Assembly (NCBI GenBank): GCA_028023455.1
Contig: JAQFVV010006827.1
Coordinates: 1-64,000 of the forward strand
DNA: 64,000 bases
Reading direction: 5' to 3'
Source: Epiperipatus broadwayi
Lineage: Eukaryota; Onychophora; Udeonychophora; Euonychophora; Peripatidae
The position numbers were made by a program, and so were the translations under genes. How positions within the stretch are numbered: the stretch's first letter is position 1; the number at the start of each line of letters is the position of its first letter. Positions 11,180 through 24,596 of this stretch are shown piece by piece. The notes beneath the pieces are model-generated. The model was not told where the DNA came from. It made no database searches and was given only the letters and a program-made list of their open reading frames with translations.

Positions 11180-14100
11180 AAGTCAAATTGATTTAAAAAG
11201 CTTTGGAGTAAACTTCTAAAAAATCTTAGGAAATTCATTACAGAAGAATGTCTTTAATTGGAATGCAGGAATAAATTTTAAGAAGGTATATTGGTTTTTC
11301 ATTTCCCTCCTTAATTTTAAACATTTGAATTAACCAACTTATAATTACTAATATTTAAAAATGTATATCATTAGTGTTAAGATGGCATTACTTTATTTAT
11401 CTATAATTAAGAAAGAAGATAGAGTGTATGAACATTATTGTTATATAATTAATCCACGTGTGTCTTCTAATATATCTTGAAAACATATGCAGGACTGTTT
11501 TTCAGAATTTATTTCGATTCTTCACCAACTTCTGCATTATGCTTTTATGAAAGTTAAATGTAAATTAAGGATATGTGTATTTTGATATGTCATGCCATGC
11601 TTAAATTAATTATAAAAAAAGTGACAGGATTTATTTATCTGGTATTTCTAAAAATAATATGTATTTAATGAAAGAAATAAAAATGTGAATTATTTCAAAT
11701 AACCAAAGGAAACTCCTTATTAAATATTTACTTAAATCGAATGGAAGGATGTGAATGAAGTTGTGTTTCTGTTCTCTTCAATAAAAATGCACTATAATAA
11801 CAATAAAGTATTAATTGTGGAATTACTAATGAATCATGATATCTTAATTGGCAATATTCAAAAATAAACTATGCGTATATTAGATTATAAAGTGTCAAAT
11901 GCTATTTAAGGAAACTATTAAGAATAATTGTGTACTTAATTTAAAAATACTACAGAGTCAGTGAAATAATTCCTGTTCAACTGTAGCTAAAAATGTCTTA
12001 TATTTCCGTCATAATAAAAAGAGAAATTGATTACTTATGTGTGATTTTGTAGCTCAAATAGTAATGCTATGAACATTGGAAGTGCTGGATCATATTTAAG
12101 TTGTGATTATATATATATTTGATTATCCTACAGAAATTCATTTTATGTTCAAAATCAGTTTGGAATCCGTCCCCATTTCGTTTCATAAACCTGGAGTAAA
12201 ACTTTGCAAGTGAACTTTTTATTTTAAACCATAGAACAAATGACATTTGTTTCTTTATCTTTTCTTTATTACTTGTCATCATTAATGTATATGATAGACA
12301 GATAGGTATATTTAACAATTATGTTTTAATTATCATTTTGAGTCATTATGATCTCCTAGATCGTCTCAGAATGCGTATTCACGAGTAGTGAATACGTTGG
12401 TAAAAAATTGACTTTATACAAATATGTCTTATTTTTCTTTTACAAAGGTAGAGAAAATAAATATATTTTTTTTATTATATTGTTAGAGAGAGGTTTACAT
12501 TTATTTTATATATTTTATTATCTCAAAGTGAGAATTTTGGCTTTAAAATCAATGAACGTATAATTGAGATAGTTTGCTAGAGATGATAAAGAAACTCGTT
12601 CGTAATAATTATAACTATTAAATTTTAAAAGTAACTTAAAGTTTATTCTGAATTAAAAATAATACCTTAATGTATTATTTAATTACCATATTATCTGCAT
12701 AGTATGTAACTTAGAATTATTTTTTTTTGTGTATATTCTTATCCACGCATGTGTGTGTCTGTTTTACACAATTATGACATTTGTTTAATAAAGTTCCGTT
12801 TGTGAATATTTTATGTATAAATTTTGGATGTGTCGTATTCTGTAGAATTGAATGGATTAGTATGTTATCTGTGTGTATTTGTCTGCCAGTGTGTAAATAT
12901 AATGTTAGACATGTAGAAGAATTTTGTGAATGGAAAGTAATCTGGATGCATTCTAATATTTGTAAGGATAAAAGATTTTGTTTATTTAGTATATTTTAAT
13001 AATTTCCATGAGTAGAGCCTAGTTTATATTATACACATTTTATGAAATGATAGTTTGAAGTTAAATGATGTTTTTCTTAGAGTCTTGGTGATGAGGAAAA
13101 GTCCCCACCAACTGTATATGTTAGAAATAGATGAATTATTGTAGAAGTATTAAGTAAAGAGTTTATTCACTCCTCATGTGAATTTCCCTTGGAACGTGTA
13201 GTCTGTATAATCATGAATATATAGCTCTGTGTTAGTTAATATGTGGCCAGATAAATAGTTAAAATAATTTTTGATATAGTATTGGTGTCTTATTTTTTTG
13301 GTGGTTTACGACAATGTCCGAAATGAAATAATTATTTAATATTTTCTTGATGAATGGATAGTTTAAAAGGAAAGATTGTTTTCTATTATTGTTGCGTGAC
13401 AAACACGCACACACGTGTAATATGAACAATATAGCGAATATAAAGGTATAAAGATGTTGAAATTAAATTGGGAAATAAATGTTTTAAAACACATTATATT
13501 CATTTAGTACAGAGTTATAAATCATCAAACTATCAGAATGAATATGATTTCATTGTTGTGAGTGAAAAGGTATTTGTAATCAAAAATGATTGTTTCATTA
13601 GTTAGAAAAAGTTGCTTTGTTGATGGCCAAATATCTTAGCTTGATTTATTTTATTAATTAATAGAAATCCTCTCATAAATATTTCTGTGCCAATAATATA
13701 GTATATTATGTAGATATGGTTAATTATGTTTAAGTGAAACACTTAAACAAAACAAGTATGCAAAGTTAGAAGATTTAAGTTTTGTGTTAATTTCTGATTT
13801 CAAAAGGGTATAAATAATGTTATATGTTGGGATGATCCCAAACTGATACTCAAAATTTATTGGATAATTTGAAATCTGTAAGACAAGTAGTCCTATTGTA
13901 AAAAAAAGAAATATCATGTTAAACTAATTTTTTTCAATGTAATAAATGATTTGTTTATTTATTAAAAACTGTGTCTTAAGTTATTCTTGTGTACATTCAT
14001 ATTTCAATTTCCACATCTCCACATTTCATAAATCTATTATAGAATAGATATATTATTTTATAGTTATGATATCAAATTTGCTGGTGTCTGACAATATTGT

Positions 14101-16215
14101 TTTCTTAATCCAAACATTATAAGGAACATTTGCCACTGGATAAACATATTAGAAAGGTTGCCAAGTTGGTATATTTGTTAGATGATGATATGAGATTAAA
14201 ATACCCTATTTCTGTCATTATCTTATTATTATTAAAACACAGTAAAATATTTTAGTCAATTTGTTTCATTACATTTTATCATACTTTAGAATTATAACTT
14301 ATGGACCAATATATTTTATTTAATTCAACTGTGTTTGTTAAATTCCCTAAGATCTTATTGTTTATTTCTTGATTGGCATTAAAGTAGATGTTTGGATTAT
14401 GATATGCCAAGTCATAGAATTGTTTAGTAATCTAATTATAGCAAGCTGATATATGTTGTACTTGGATGAAGGAAGAAGTTAAGTTGAAAGAATATTTTAA
14501 TAGATTGTACAAATAAACATTGTGATTCTTTATCATGCAGTTAATTAATAAAAAGGATTTACATTATATTTAATGTTTTGTAATATTTCTTCTTTCATTT
14601 ACTTATAATCATATATCATTTGAACTTCCTATAGCCTCCCACTGAGCTGAGCTGAACATAGACTTAAGTAAAGAGTCTCAATAATAATTTTGTATTATAT
14701 ATCTTGTTATATCTTTCCATTCATTAATAGAACTAGCGCCTGGGCATTTCGCTCATGTAATGTATATGAGTGGTGTTGGGAGTGTAGATTATAATATATA
14801 TAAATCAATACTTATATAGATATGGTTAATAAGATTTATATGGAAAATAAGATAAGAACACATTCTCAGCAAATAATTAAAAATAACCATGCTTAAGTAA
14901 AACATAGTAACTGAATAAAAGAGTCAACTATCAACTTTGTCACTAAATGTACAAGGACTACTATAAAACCTTATGCTAATCATCATTATTTTCTGCTACT
15001 TTTCCATGTGTAAGTGCTAATGATAACTTTTAAATTAAGCATATATCAAAAAATCGTTGGGATTATTATAATAATGTTAATCGTCATCAATGCTCAAAAT
15101 CATTTAGTAGCATAAATGTACTGACATAAATTAGCAATTAGCGACTTAAACCCTATAAATAAAATAAAGTGAATAGACTTTAAATGTTACATTCATTACT
15201 TTAACACTATCTTAATAATTCTAAAGAAAATCATATAATTATCTATAGACACAGTCAAAATATTACTTTGAGAAAGCAAAGACCCTGATGATTATGAATA
15301 TGCAATTCTTAATATATTCTATTATTAAATAATTTTGCTACAATAACTCAAAATAATATGTAATAAACCCACATTCACATTGTGCAAATTGCAAAATAAA
15401 AATAATATTCCAATTTCCAATATTAAATGGTCTTTAAAATTGCTTTTCACAATATTTTATACTAACTCAATTTAAAACATATTTCACTCTTTCACAAATT
15501 GCATAACAAAATTCAAGAAAATACATCTATTATTCCTCCCTTGGAAATTTTTAGACTTATTCAAGATTTTCACTGGTTGGTAATTTTTCATTTTCTTGCT
15601 GTGCAATTTGTTCAATGTATGTTTTCTTTTAAAATAAATCAAAACAATCAAGATTAATTTTTTTTTCTTTTGGGCCATAAAAATATATATTTTCATTCAT
15701 AGTACAGTTAGGATTTAAAATATTTTGTTAATATTAATATATATTTTATTTACTAGACAATTTTTTCTACCATTCTTCATATATGTGTAAAAATATTACT
15801 ATCAGCATAAGGAATGTTGTATAATCCGTTTTTATCTATGGTTCACTATATCTTTATTATATAGCCATTAAAGTCTCCTAAGACTAGGCTAGCCTCTCAC
15901 AAAAATTTCTTAGCAGTCATATTTTTGTTAGAGATAGACATGGTAATGCTGGCTGTTCTCAACTCATTTTTTTTATTTTCATAACTCCAAAATTAAAACA
16001 CAGCAATCAAAATCTGCTAGACACATATAATTATTATGACACATTATAGTAAAGCTGTCCCACTTTATTTCTCAAGAAGCTCAAATATGACCAATGTAAA
16101 GATCAGCAGCAACTGCCCTTCTTTAAAAAGTGACTTTCTATAATATTATCATTAATTAAATTAAATACACTATTTATAGTAGGTACCATGAAATGATAAA
16201 AATGTATAAACAGGG
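11180..16215. other. Long AT-rich stretch without recognised feature
   Basis: Read on both strands. Open frames of 60-83 codons occur, as expected by chance, and none shows a recognisable domain or exon structure. No tandem or inverted structure stands out. Confidence 0.5.
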
Positions 16216-16340
16216 ATTAATTATAGAGGATTTGAACAGAGACTTTCAAGCTCACTCTAGCTAACCACTGTATTTCATGTCTGACACACCTGACTACATA
16301 GATGTGAAACAGATAGATGTTCTCCAAATATATATTTTAT

Positions 16341-16410
<70 letters not shown>

Positions 16411-16468
16411 TCAATTATAATTACAATTTTGTTTTTAATTAACAGACATTTTATTTATTTTACCCCAC

Positions 16469-16547
<79 letters not shown>

Positions 16548-16720
16548 TGATTATGATCTGGAATAACTGTTGACTTCTGAATCAACATGAAATACATACA
16601 TTGGAGATCATTTATCGTTTTCATAAGTATGTGATCATGTGTATCGATTATATGAGATAGAGTGTATAGCTAAAGAGAGCTTGAAAGTCTGTGTTCAAAT
16701 CCCCTAAAATTACATATAAA
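16216..16720. repeat. Family D hammerhead repeat, inverted pair around (TA)n arrays
   Basis: The left part (16216-16340) is a minus-strand copy with GGATTTGAACAGAGACTTTC and ...CTCCAAATATATA. The right part (16545-16720) is a plus-strand copy with ATGATCTGGA, GAAATACATACATTGGAGATC and GAAAGTCTGTGTTCAAATCC. Two (TA)n arrays (16349-16406 and 16472-16544) lie between them, split by a short unique stretch with CCCCACCCC. It is the same repeat as in 40.2-41.5 and 58.4-61.4 kb. Confidence 0.8.
16555..16609 (+). ncRNA. Family D hammerhead motif, core-mutated
   Basis: GATCT...AATAA upstream and TTGGAGATC downstream are the stem I strands. The core reads CTGTTGA where CTGATGA is expected, so the invariant A6 is T. 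GAAA and the short AUAC-type stem III are kept. Predicted inactive. Confidence 0.6.
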
Positions 16721-17039
16721 CTCTAAGTATTTGAATTACGCTTGTATTTAAAAAATAAAAGAAAGTCATTTTTTTTAATTACTGAAAAACACTATATTAT
16801 AATTAAATTATAAATATTCTCTTTTTTAATTTTCATTCATTGAAATTAAAAACAGATTCAGAATATTGTTTAATAAAAAAATTCTTTCTTAGCCCTTTAA
16901 GTAAAATTATATTGGAATTAATTTTGTGTATTTAAATAAGCATCTTTTGTTTTTATACAAGAAAAAATTCTTTCTTTGTTAACATAAAATCTTTCCCTTT
17001 TTGTCAAAATCAGAAATAAATAAAGAATTTGTATCAAAT

Positions 17040-17500
17040 AGAGACTTTATTTTAAACTTTTCAAATTCTGACATTTTCTGTTATTATACTTAGTGAAAGG
17101 TTTTTCATTTCTATATAAAATCTTTGATTTATATTAAAACCCAATAAATTGGACTTGATTTTTTTTAAATTTAATTTTACAAACAAAAAATATTCTAAAA
17201 AAGTCATATTTAAATTTTGAAAGTATTGAAAATGAATTGTAAATAAAAACAAAAGATATAATAAGTCATTCAATGATGTGAAGGAAAATACTCTTCAGAA
17301 AATCAATGAAATCTTTTTTATCTTTTTTAAAAAATGCAAACAAACAGATGTGGATTTATATTAATTTATCAGATTCTAAAAACATTACATTTGTTTTTAT
17401 AATTTTTATAATATTTGCAAAGATTCTAACCCTATGTGTATTCTAACAGGTGATGAAATTAGACTACCAATTTCACATAAAGCATGGTTAAATCTACACT
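17040..17500. repeat. Unclassified dispersed repeat, copy 1
   Basis: Collinear but diverged from 35510-35930. Shared blocks include CTATATAAAATCTTTkATTT, AAAAACTGGACTymATTT-type sequence, AAATATATTCTAAAAA, GTTGTAAATAAAAACA, AAACAAACA and AAAGATTCTA. No coding capacity. Boundaries are approximate. Confidence 0.6.
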
Positions 17501-17754
17501 AGGCTTTTTTTATTGCCATTATTGCTACTAGCTTTATTAATTTCTATTTTTAAAAATAAAATATATATCTGAATAAAATAAAAATGTATAAATGTATTCT
17601 TTTTATTTTAAGTAATTACCAAGAAACTAATGTGCAAAAATAAACAAAAGTATTTAATAAACAAGCAAAAAATTATATATAATTTTTTTTCAAAATTTTG
17701 AGTAAAAATAAGATTACAAATGCAATGCCTTAGAGAAAGTGATTTTTTTATTAA

Positions 17755-18522
17755 CCTTTTCCCACCTCTTATGAGACCTCTCATTGATAGTTGACATTAC
17801 TCTAATCCTGTTATTTTTAATGCTAGCATATTCATTTGACAGTTATTGATTAGGTTTTTAAAAGTTCTGTAAGATGGTGCCTTTCTTCCAAATTATTTTA
17901 CAAATAAAAAATAAAAAAAACCCGCATTTAAAGCTAAACAAAGAAAGAAGCTTGTCGGTGATTGGCTGTCAGCCAGCTCTCAGCCAACAAAGACATTCTG
18001 ATTGGCTGGAAAGAACAAAGAAACTGCTTGATCAAAGAAAATGAAGAAAAACGCTGAGATTTTCATTTCGAATATCATTTAAAGTATTAAAAAAGTATAA
18101 TTTGAAAAATTAAAATAATTTTTAATAAAATATACTAAAAAAACAAAATTATTTTTGAAAAATATTGAAGATTTTAGTAAAAATATTTAAGATTTAGCAA
18201 AAAGAAATCTTAAATTTCCATAACATAAAATTGAAAAAAAGCATTTACGTCAGAATTTCTTTGCTTATAAGTTTGCTTTTAAATTTGCCGAAATTGAATA
18301 TTTTATAATAAATAAATAGCAATTTATTTTTGAAAGAACTTTCGTTCACTTTCATAACCTGAGAAAGTATTAATATACTTTTTATAAACATATCTGAGTT
18401 GAATTTAATATTATAGGTGAATATGTTTTAACAATAGGCTTTATCTTCAGTTTGTGAGTTGGCCAATTAAAAGCCTAGATTTTTATCTCATACAACCAAT
18501 AATATAATTAGCGGTTAAAAGG
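17755..18522 (+). mobile_element. piggyBac-type MITE, complete copy 2
   Basis: Flanked on both sides by TTAA (17751-17754 and 18523-18526), the target-site duplication of piggyBac transposition. The left end is CCTTTTCCCACC and the right end read inward is CCTTTTAACCGC, giving short terminal inverted repeats. It is 768 bp long, non-coding and AT-rich, with a few better conserved islands, notably a GATTGGCTGTCAGCC stretch and CTGATTGGCTGGAAAGA. Membership of the piggyBac superfamily rests on TTAA and the CCYTTT ends; no transposase was seen. Confidence 0.9.
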
Positions 18523-18599
18523 TTAACAATGATAAAGATATTTAATAATTGATGTGTTGTGATGTGATGTATTAGGGCTTCTACTTAAATGAAGTCAAA

Positions 18600-19790
18600 A
18601 ATATCTCAGCAATTATGCCCAGATAAACCTGTTAGCCACTTTATTTTCCACTCCCCACTCTAAATTTTCCCATATTCTGCTCCATCCCATTTCCACAACA
18701 TAATCTTTGTCAACTCTATAACCTTTATATTTAAATCCCCTTTATCTTTTCCCAAACCCAGCATAAAAACCAATAATTCACTTTCTGTATACTCACTTTT
18801 TTATATTTATTCTTCCATAACTTCATTATATGTACCCTTTCTGTTTTCAAGCTTTACATTCAATTAACAAATGCCTAATATTTTTTATTCCTTCCTTACA
18901 TAATTTATAAAATAAATCACCCATTTTTTTCCATTTATATGTATATTCTCTTGTAGCTAAAGATCCCGTTTTAGCCTTAAATAATAAACTACTTTCCTTA
19001 CTATTATCATATATTAATTCACACCTAATATTCTGTTTATTTCTATATATATTTAAACTCTTTTTACTCTCCATACTATTTCTCTATCTCTATAACTCCC
19101 TATTCTCTATTAATAAATCTATTCTTTTATCCCATTCCTTACTACTACAACACTGAACAATCCTCTTAACACAATCATCCCATCTTTTGTACAAATATAC
19201 TGATATAAATTTTTTATCCAAATCTTTTGCATACCACATTACCATTCTCACCCATCTTGTTACCTGCCCTTTACTCAAAACCCAATTAAATACTATTTTA
19301 GATATTCTTTTATTATCCATAAACTGCAATCTACCAAACATTTTCATTTTACTTTTTGCATCTCTCATATGAAAACTTGACCATTCCATTTCTCCTTGAA
19401 TTGCCTCTTTTGCTGTTCATACATCTGCATCCAATGCATGTCTTCCTACTTCCCCTTGAACTTTTTCTAAGTAATTTAATACCCCTTTACTAACATTAAA
19501 TGCATCATTACCATATGTTAAACCTGCTACTGCAACTCCTTTCCATATAATTCTAACTACATCATATTTATTATATGAAAACACTGTTAATTTCTTTATC
19601 AATCCCTTTCTTTTCTTTGCTTCATTTATCAATTTTTTCTCCCATTCATCCAAATAATTTTTCGGATTACTTAAAATAATTCCCAAATAACTATATCTAT
19701 TCACTGCACTTAACTTAATATCTCCCAATAAAAAAATTCTACATCTTCTCTTTCCCCAGTATTAACCATCATTATATTTGATTTTTACCA
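18600..19790 (-). pseudogene. Non-LTR retrotransposon ORF2 C-terminal fragment (decayed)
   Basis: One minus-strand frame runs from about 19740 to 18847 with in-frame stops near 19415 and 19075-19089, then continues after a frameshift to about 18660. The order is typical of the region after the LINE palm: NRYSYLGIILSN (the YLG block), INEAKKRKGLI, KYDVVRIIWKGVAVAGLTYG, then GWSSFK-like MEWSSFHMRDAKSKMK, RWVRMVMW, LLFKAKTGSLATREYTYKW, a CKLCKEG...HLLIEC zinc-knuckle-like segment, and a leucine-rich end. It is a jockey/I-like lineage distinct from the RTE copies here. The catalytic RT motifs are missing. The element is 5'-truncated and multiply broken. Confidence 0.85.
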
Positions 19791-19799
19791 ACTGTTTGT

Positions 19800-21375
19800 A
19801 ATATACTGACCTCTTCAGATTTTATTTTGAATTAATAAAGTAATATCAATAGAACTACACTTATATTATTGTATAAAAAGCTATGTTGATCTAAGTTAAG
19901 ATAACTGTAGAAGTGGAAGAAATATCATGATATTTCTGAAATAAAAGGGCTTTGTTAATTGATAGAAATGATTACTGGCAGGTTTAATATAATTTATAAT
20001 ATTTTAATAATATCAAAAATATTATTTAATTAATTTATATGTTAAACACTTTAGATTTTGTTTTACATAATTATATACATATATTTTGACTATATTTATT
20101 TCTACTATTCTTTTTAATCTTTACATATATATTTGCACAAACACATTATATTATTCATGATGACATAAGCCCATATCCCTATTTTTCATCAAATAAATAA
20201 CACTGATGATATAAACCTATTCATGGAATAACCAAGACCAAAAATGCTACTATTTTAAGCCACACTTCCAAAATATCACTTAAATAAACCTATTGTTAAT
20301 TCGTTTGTAAGATAAAAGATTTGCAAGTTCATTGAAATCTTTGTTTGGAAACATGAATTATGAATATATCAGTTTTAATATTTTCAGCCTTGGTTGTTTG
20401 GTGAATATGTTTATGTAAATAAATGCATATTTAATTTATCAAAACTCTGCATTTCTTGGAGTTTATTAACGCATTGTTTTGCAAACACATATAATTTTTT
20501 TATAGAATATCTAATTAATATTTTCAATCATAATATTGTTCCATTGTTCTTGAAATTATTTATTTGTGTGATCTATAACTTAATAAATATAAAATTTATG
20601 ATTAACTAATATTTTATTTTCATTGGACAATGCTATTAGAGATGATGATCTGAATTTTACTAACCAATGGTTAAATAATTATTAAGTTTAAAAATGATTT
20701 ATTATTTGGACCAAATCATTATTGCCATTATTAGATTAGCAGGAAATTTTTGATTAGTTAAAACCACAATCAAAAGATTTTAAGTATTAGTCTAGGAATA
20801 TTGGATGAGTAGGCTCTAGATAAGGATTTTATGCACCAGCCTTCTGGCATCCATTGATTATTCTGGCTGGCACTGAGTGGCACTACTGTATGAAGTTTTG
20901 CCTGTTTATTTGAGAATTTGTTATCAATAAATTGAAAATGTGAGTGCAAATTATAAAACTTTTATTTAGGGTTCAATAAGGTTAATATTAACATGAATCT
21001 GACCTGAGTTATACAGCACATTTTTTTAACCAATCAAAATACTTTATTTGTAATAATATTATTATTATACTGTAGTTTTTGCAGTTGTTTTAAACCAATT
21101 CTTAAAAACAATAAATAATAAGTTATTATAATACCAACCAATTTTTCATTTTCATTCAAAATTGAATTTTTTGATCTTATTCACTTTGTTTAATTTAAAT
21201 GATTAATGCTCTCTTGTTGAGAAAAAATTTTTTTGACAATATATAGGAATCTAAAAATATCACTCAGCAGAATTGATACTACAGATTTATATAAATTTGA
21301 CATCATTTAAACGTTTTTGTTTTAGTAAAACAAATACTTAAATCCTTCACTGATTGTATATTTCATCTTTTTACA
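19800..21375. other. AT-rich DNA; one dispersed repeat piece at 20740-20890
   Basis: The only recognisable content is GAATATTGGATGA, CAGCCTTCTGGCATCCATTG and ACTGTATGAAGTTTTGCC, found inverted at 29560-29645. The 71-codon open frame at 20394-20609 shows no domain. Confidence 0.55.
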
Positions 21376-21379
21376 ATAT

Positions 21380-21560
21380 ATATGTAAACTTATAAATAAA
21401 TAATAGAAAATACAGTAATTAAAATTTGTTAAAAAGAACAAAAAAGTCACTTAGGAGCACTTTCAATTATCCTTGTAGTCTTTGTCAACTAATACTTTGA
21501 AAGTTTAATTTTTCCATAATTCCATGATCTTATATATTGAACCTACTGATATTTGAAATA
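21380..21560 (-). repeat. Solo PLE terminal repeat (pLTR-like)
   Basis: The same sequence occurs at 27490-27680, directly downstream of the PLE coding region on the minus strand. Shared pieces are CACTTAGGAGCACTTTCAA, ATCCTTGTAGT, TTTGTCAAC and CATAATTCCATGAT. No coding sequence accompanies this copy. Confidence 0.65.
21443..21503 (-). ncRNA. Hammerhead-like motif in solo pLTR (core-mutated)
   Basis: On the minus strand, upstream AAAGT and TTAG pair with downstream ACTTT and CTAA, giving a two-part stem I. GAAA is followed by AG-UG-CU-C, a 2-bp stem III and a plausible cleavage C. The first core segment reads TTGACAA instead of CTGANGA, so positions 3 and 8 are changed. Stem II (GACTA/TAATT) has one mismatch. 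Fossil hammerhead by this reading. Confidence 0.45.
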
Positions 21561-22689
21561 AATTTTTGTATGTGATGGAATGTTAGTCATAAAAAAACAT
21601 TTTTTTCTTGTTTGATTTTAAACCACTAAACATCACATGATCACCATTTTAATAGTGAATATATTAACCAGGACATAATTGGACTATGTTGCTATAATAG
21701 CATATAATACTGGAGAAAGAAATGTTTAATTATTAATTGTAGTTTGTAAAAATTATAATTGACTTTATTCATTTTAAAAATAAATGTGTAGATAATAAAG
21801 TTTATAGCATTGATAAAATTATTATTTTTTTATTATGCATATTTTCATTTCCATATTCACTATAATAAGTTGAAAATAATACACCTAAATATTTAATGTC
21901 TCCTGTACATTTTTTGTTTTATTTATATAACATTATATTTGAAAGATATGTATAAATTTTTTTATTTTCGTTGTAGTATGAAATAATGTAGTTTTAATTG
22001 TTTAATTTATGTTGGAGTGAATAAATCTTATTTATATCTTTAAAATGTAAATATTTGTTATATATAATAATTTTGAAATAGTTTTTTATTGTTATTATTG
22101 TGTAATGAGATTTTATTTATGGATTTAACCAAAGAGTTAAGGTAATGTGTTGCTATGGTTTCTCATATGTCAATGGAAAAATTTATAAATAGAACTAAGC
22201 ATATTAAATAAGACCTCTCTTATTTTGGTTTCAGTAGAAGCAAATCTAAGTTCTTCCTTGTAATTTTTTTTGCTTGTTTCTAAAATTATATGATTATGAA
22301 ATGAATATAATTATGGGGTGAATAAATAAGGTTCATCCATTGGTTTAACAGGATCATCAAATTTGTGAGAGGTGACAATTTATTGAAATTATGAAAATTC
22401 ATTCTTAGCATTTTAAAAAATCATGGATTGTTTATTTGCTTTATATAAAGATATTTCCTACTTTTAACCTGCTGATATAATTTTATGAGCTTGATGAATT
22501 ATTTATACATAAGACAAAAATTGGTTCAATTTCTATAAGATTATCATAAATAAAACTAGCATCTGTCCACTTGTACTGTTTTATGAATTACTTTCTTGAT
22601 AAATGAAAGAATATTGCATCATCATGGATATAAATTAGTGTTATAACATTATATAGATCAAATATCTATTGAATGAAAAGATAATTTGA

Positions 22690-23172
22690 TATATAGTATG
22701 CCTATGTGTTTGAAAAGAATGGTTTTTAACAAATGTGTTTTACCAGTTCTTATTTATGGATCTGAGACTTGGACACTTAATAGAAGAGCAATACAGAGAC
22801 TTCAGACCACTCAAAGGAGTATGGAGAGATGTATGTTGGGAGTAACAAGAAGAGATCGAAAACGCAATGTATGGGTAAGACAACAAACAGGTGTTACTGA
22901 CCTTATTGAAAAAATTAAAAGATTGAAATGGAGTTGGGCTGGACATATTGCTAGAAGAAATGATAATAGATGGACAATTGAAATTTTAAACTGGATTCCA
23001 AAAGATTGTAAAAGACCCAGAAAGAGACCACATGTGAGATGGATGGATGAAATAAGAAAATGTGCAGGGGTGTTGTGGAAAAAAGAAGCTAAAGATCGGA
23101 GAAGATGGATTAAACTTGGAGAGACCTTCATCCTGCAGTGGATTGATAATGGTTGATGATGATGATGATTTG
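22690..23172 (+). pseudogene. RTE-clade LINE, C-terminal ORF fragment with (GAT)n tail
   Basis: An uninterrupted ~155-codon frame ends in TGA at 23154-23156. It carries the well-known RTE end-of-ORF signatures: MPMCLKRMVFNKCVLPVLIY then GSETWTLNRR, a W-GHIARR-DNRWT block (WSWAGHIARRNDNRWT), RPRKRPHVRWMDEIRKCAG and an EAKDRRRWIKLGETF end. A GATGATGATGATGAT simple-sequence tail follows, as usual for RTE 3' ends. The 5' end is truncated at about 22690, removing the endonuclease and RT palm. The open frame suggests a fairly recent insertion. The ATG at 22686 is accidental and not a real start. It is a dead-on-arrival copy. Confidence 0.93.
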
Positions 23173-23961
23173 AATCTAATAGCTTTTCATGATGTTTTTA
23201 CTTTTTCTGAGATAACAATTTATCATCAGATTGCAGTTTAAGAGATAGATATTAGAACTATGATACTATTTTGAAAATGCCATATTTAAAGACTATTACT
23301 CATGTTATTTGCTTATATGTATCATTATTATCACTATAATTGTTTCTCTTCCTTTAAAATGTATAACATTTATGGATATAAATTGCAGTATAATTTTAGG
23401 CTAAGTAGTGATCTATTTATTTGCCTAAATATAAGAAAGTTATGTCTTCCTAAAATTGAATTTATACTTTACAATATAGTCATTATTATTTTAATTGAAA
23501 ATATTCACATAAGTATTTATTCATTATAAAGTTACCTTCATGTATTTCACTTATACTAGGAGTTCAAAATGATTATATTGTAATCAGTATTTATTTTATT
23601 TGTTCTTAAATTAATAAATAAGTAGATTATCTGTATTTTTGTATGAAATATAAAATTAAATATGTCTTGAACTCCTTTATATTTCAGAAAGTATAAATGT
23701 TCTACAACATATATGTGTTACATAAACATATGTGTTTTGTATTTGTATCCAATAAGAGGAGATTGATATGCAATCACCAATTTAAATTAAAAATAATTAA
23801 TGTCAATGAAAAGCCTATTGCATTAAGCAGAATCAGATCATATGAATATATTTGACATATATATATATGATCAATAGATGGCGTTTTACAAAAAACACCA
23901 TCAAAGCGTATGTTTGTTTACATAAACGTCAGATTAAGCATTCACTATCTCTTTGGTTAGT

Positions 23962-24018
23962 TCCACTTTCAGATCATAAATTTCAAGCTGATTTGCTATA
24001 ATCAGTGAAGGATAGGAA
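23962..24018 (-). ncRNA. Hammerhead ribozyme, family B, minus-strand copy (G8 mutated)
   Basis: On the minus strand: UUCC and CCUUCA stem I strands, CTGATTA, a stem II AGC/GCT, GAAA, then stem III and UGAAAG. The base expected to be G8 (plus position 24000) is U. G8 takes part in catalysis in known hammerheads, so this copy should be inactive. Confidence 0.75.
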
Positions 24019-24596
24019 TAAGAAACTAGATCCAAACACTAACTCCGAGCGTTTATGAAACAATTTCTATTACTTCAAGCATGAATCTTTTAGATACGTA
24101 ATGTCTTCAAACTCAACATAGCAAGCCAGATAGCTATATGGGTCTGATATCATTTCAGTTTCACCACATAGTAGAAGCCTCTGCAATATATATCATTGCA
24201 AGAAAACTTCAAAGGTCCATTTATGAAAAACAAAAAACAAGTTCAACTTGCTAACACTTGTATTTATGATCAATAGATGGCGTTTTACCAAAAACACTGT
24301 CAAAGTGTATGTTTGTTTATATAAACATCAGAGTAAGCTTTGACTGTGTTTTTGGTTAAACACCATCTATTGATCATAAATACAAGTGTTAGCAAGTTTA
24401 ACTTGTTTTTATGTTTTTCATAAATGTACCTTTGAAGTTTTCTTGTGGTGAAACTGAACTGATATCAGACCCATATAGCTATCTGGCTTGCTATGCTGAG
24501 TTTGTAGACATTACATGTTTAAAAGATTCATGCTTGCAAGCTGAATAGAAATTGTTTCATAAATGTTCAGAGTTAGTGTTTTGATCTAGTTTCTTA

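Noticed and set aside
22811-23131. 106-codon minus-strand open frame
   Set aside because: Antisense shadow of the RTE ORF fragment at 22690-23156.
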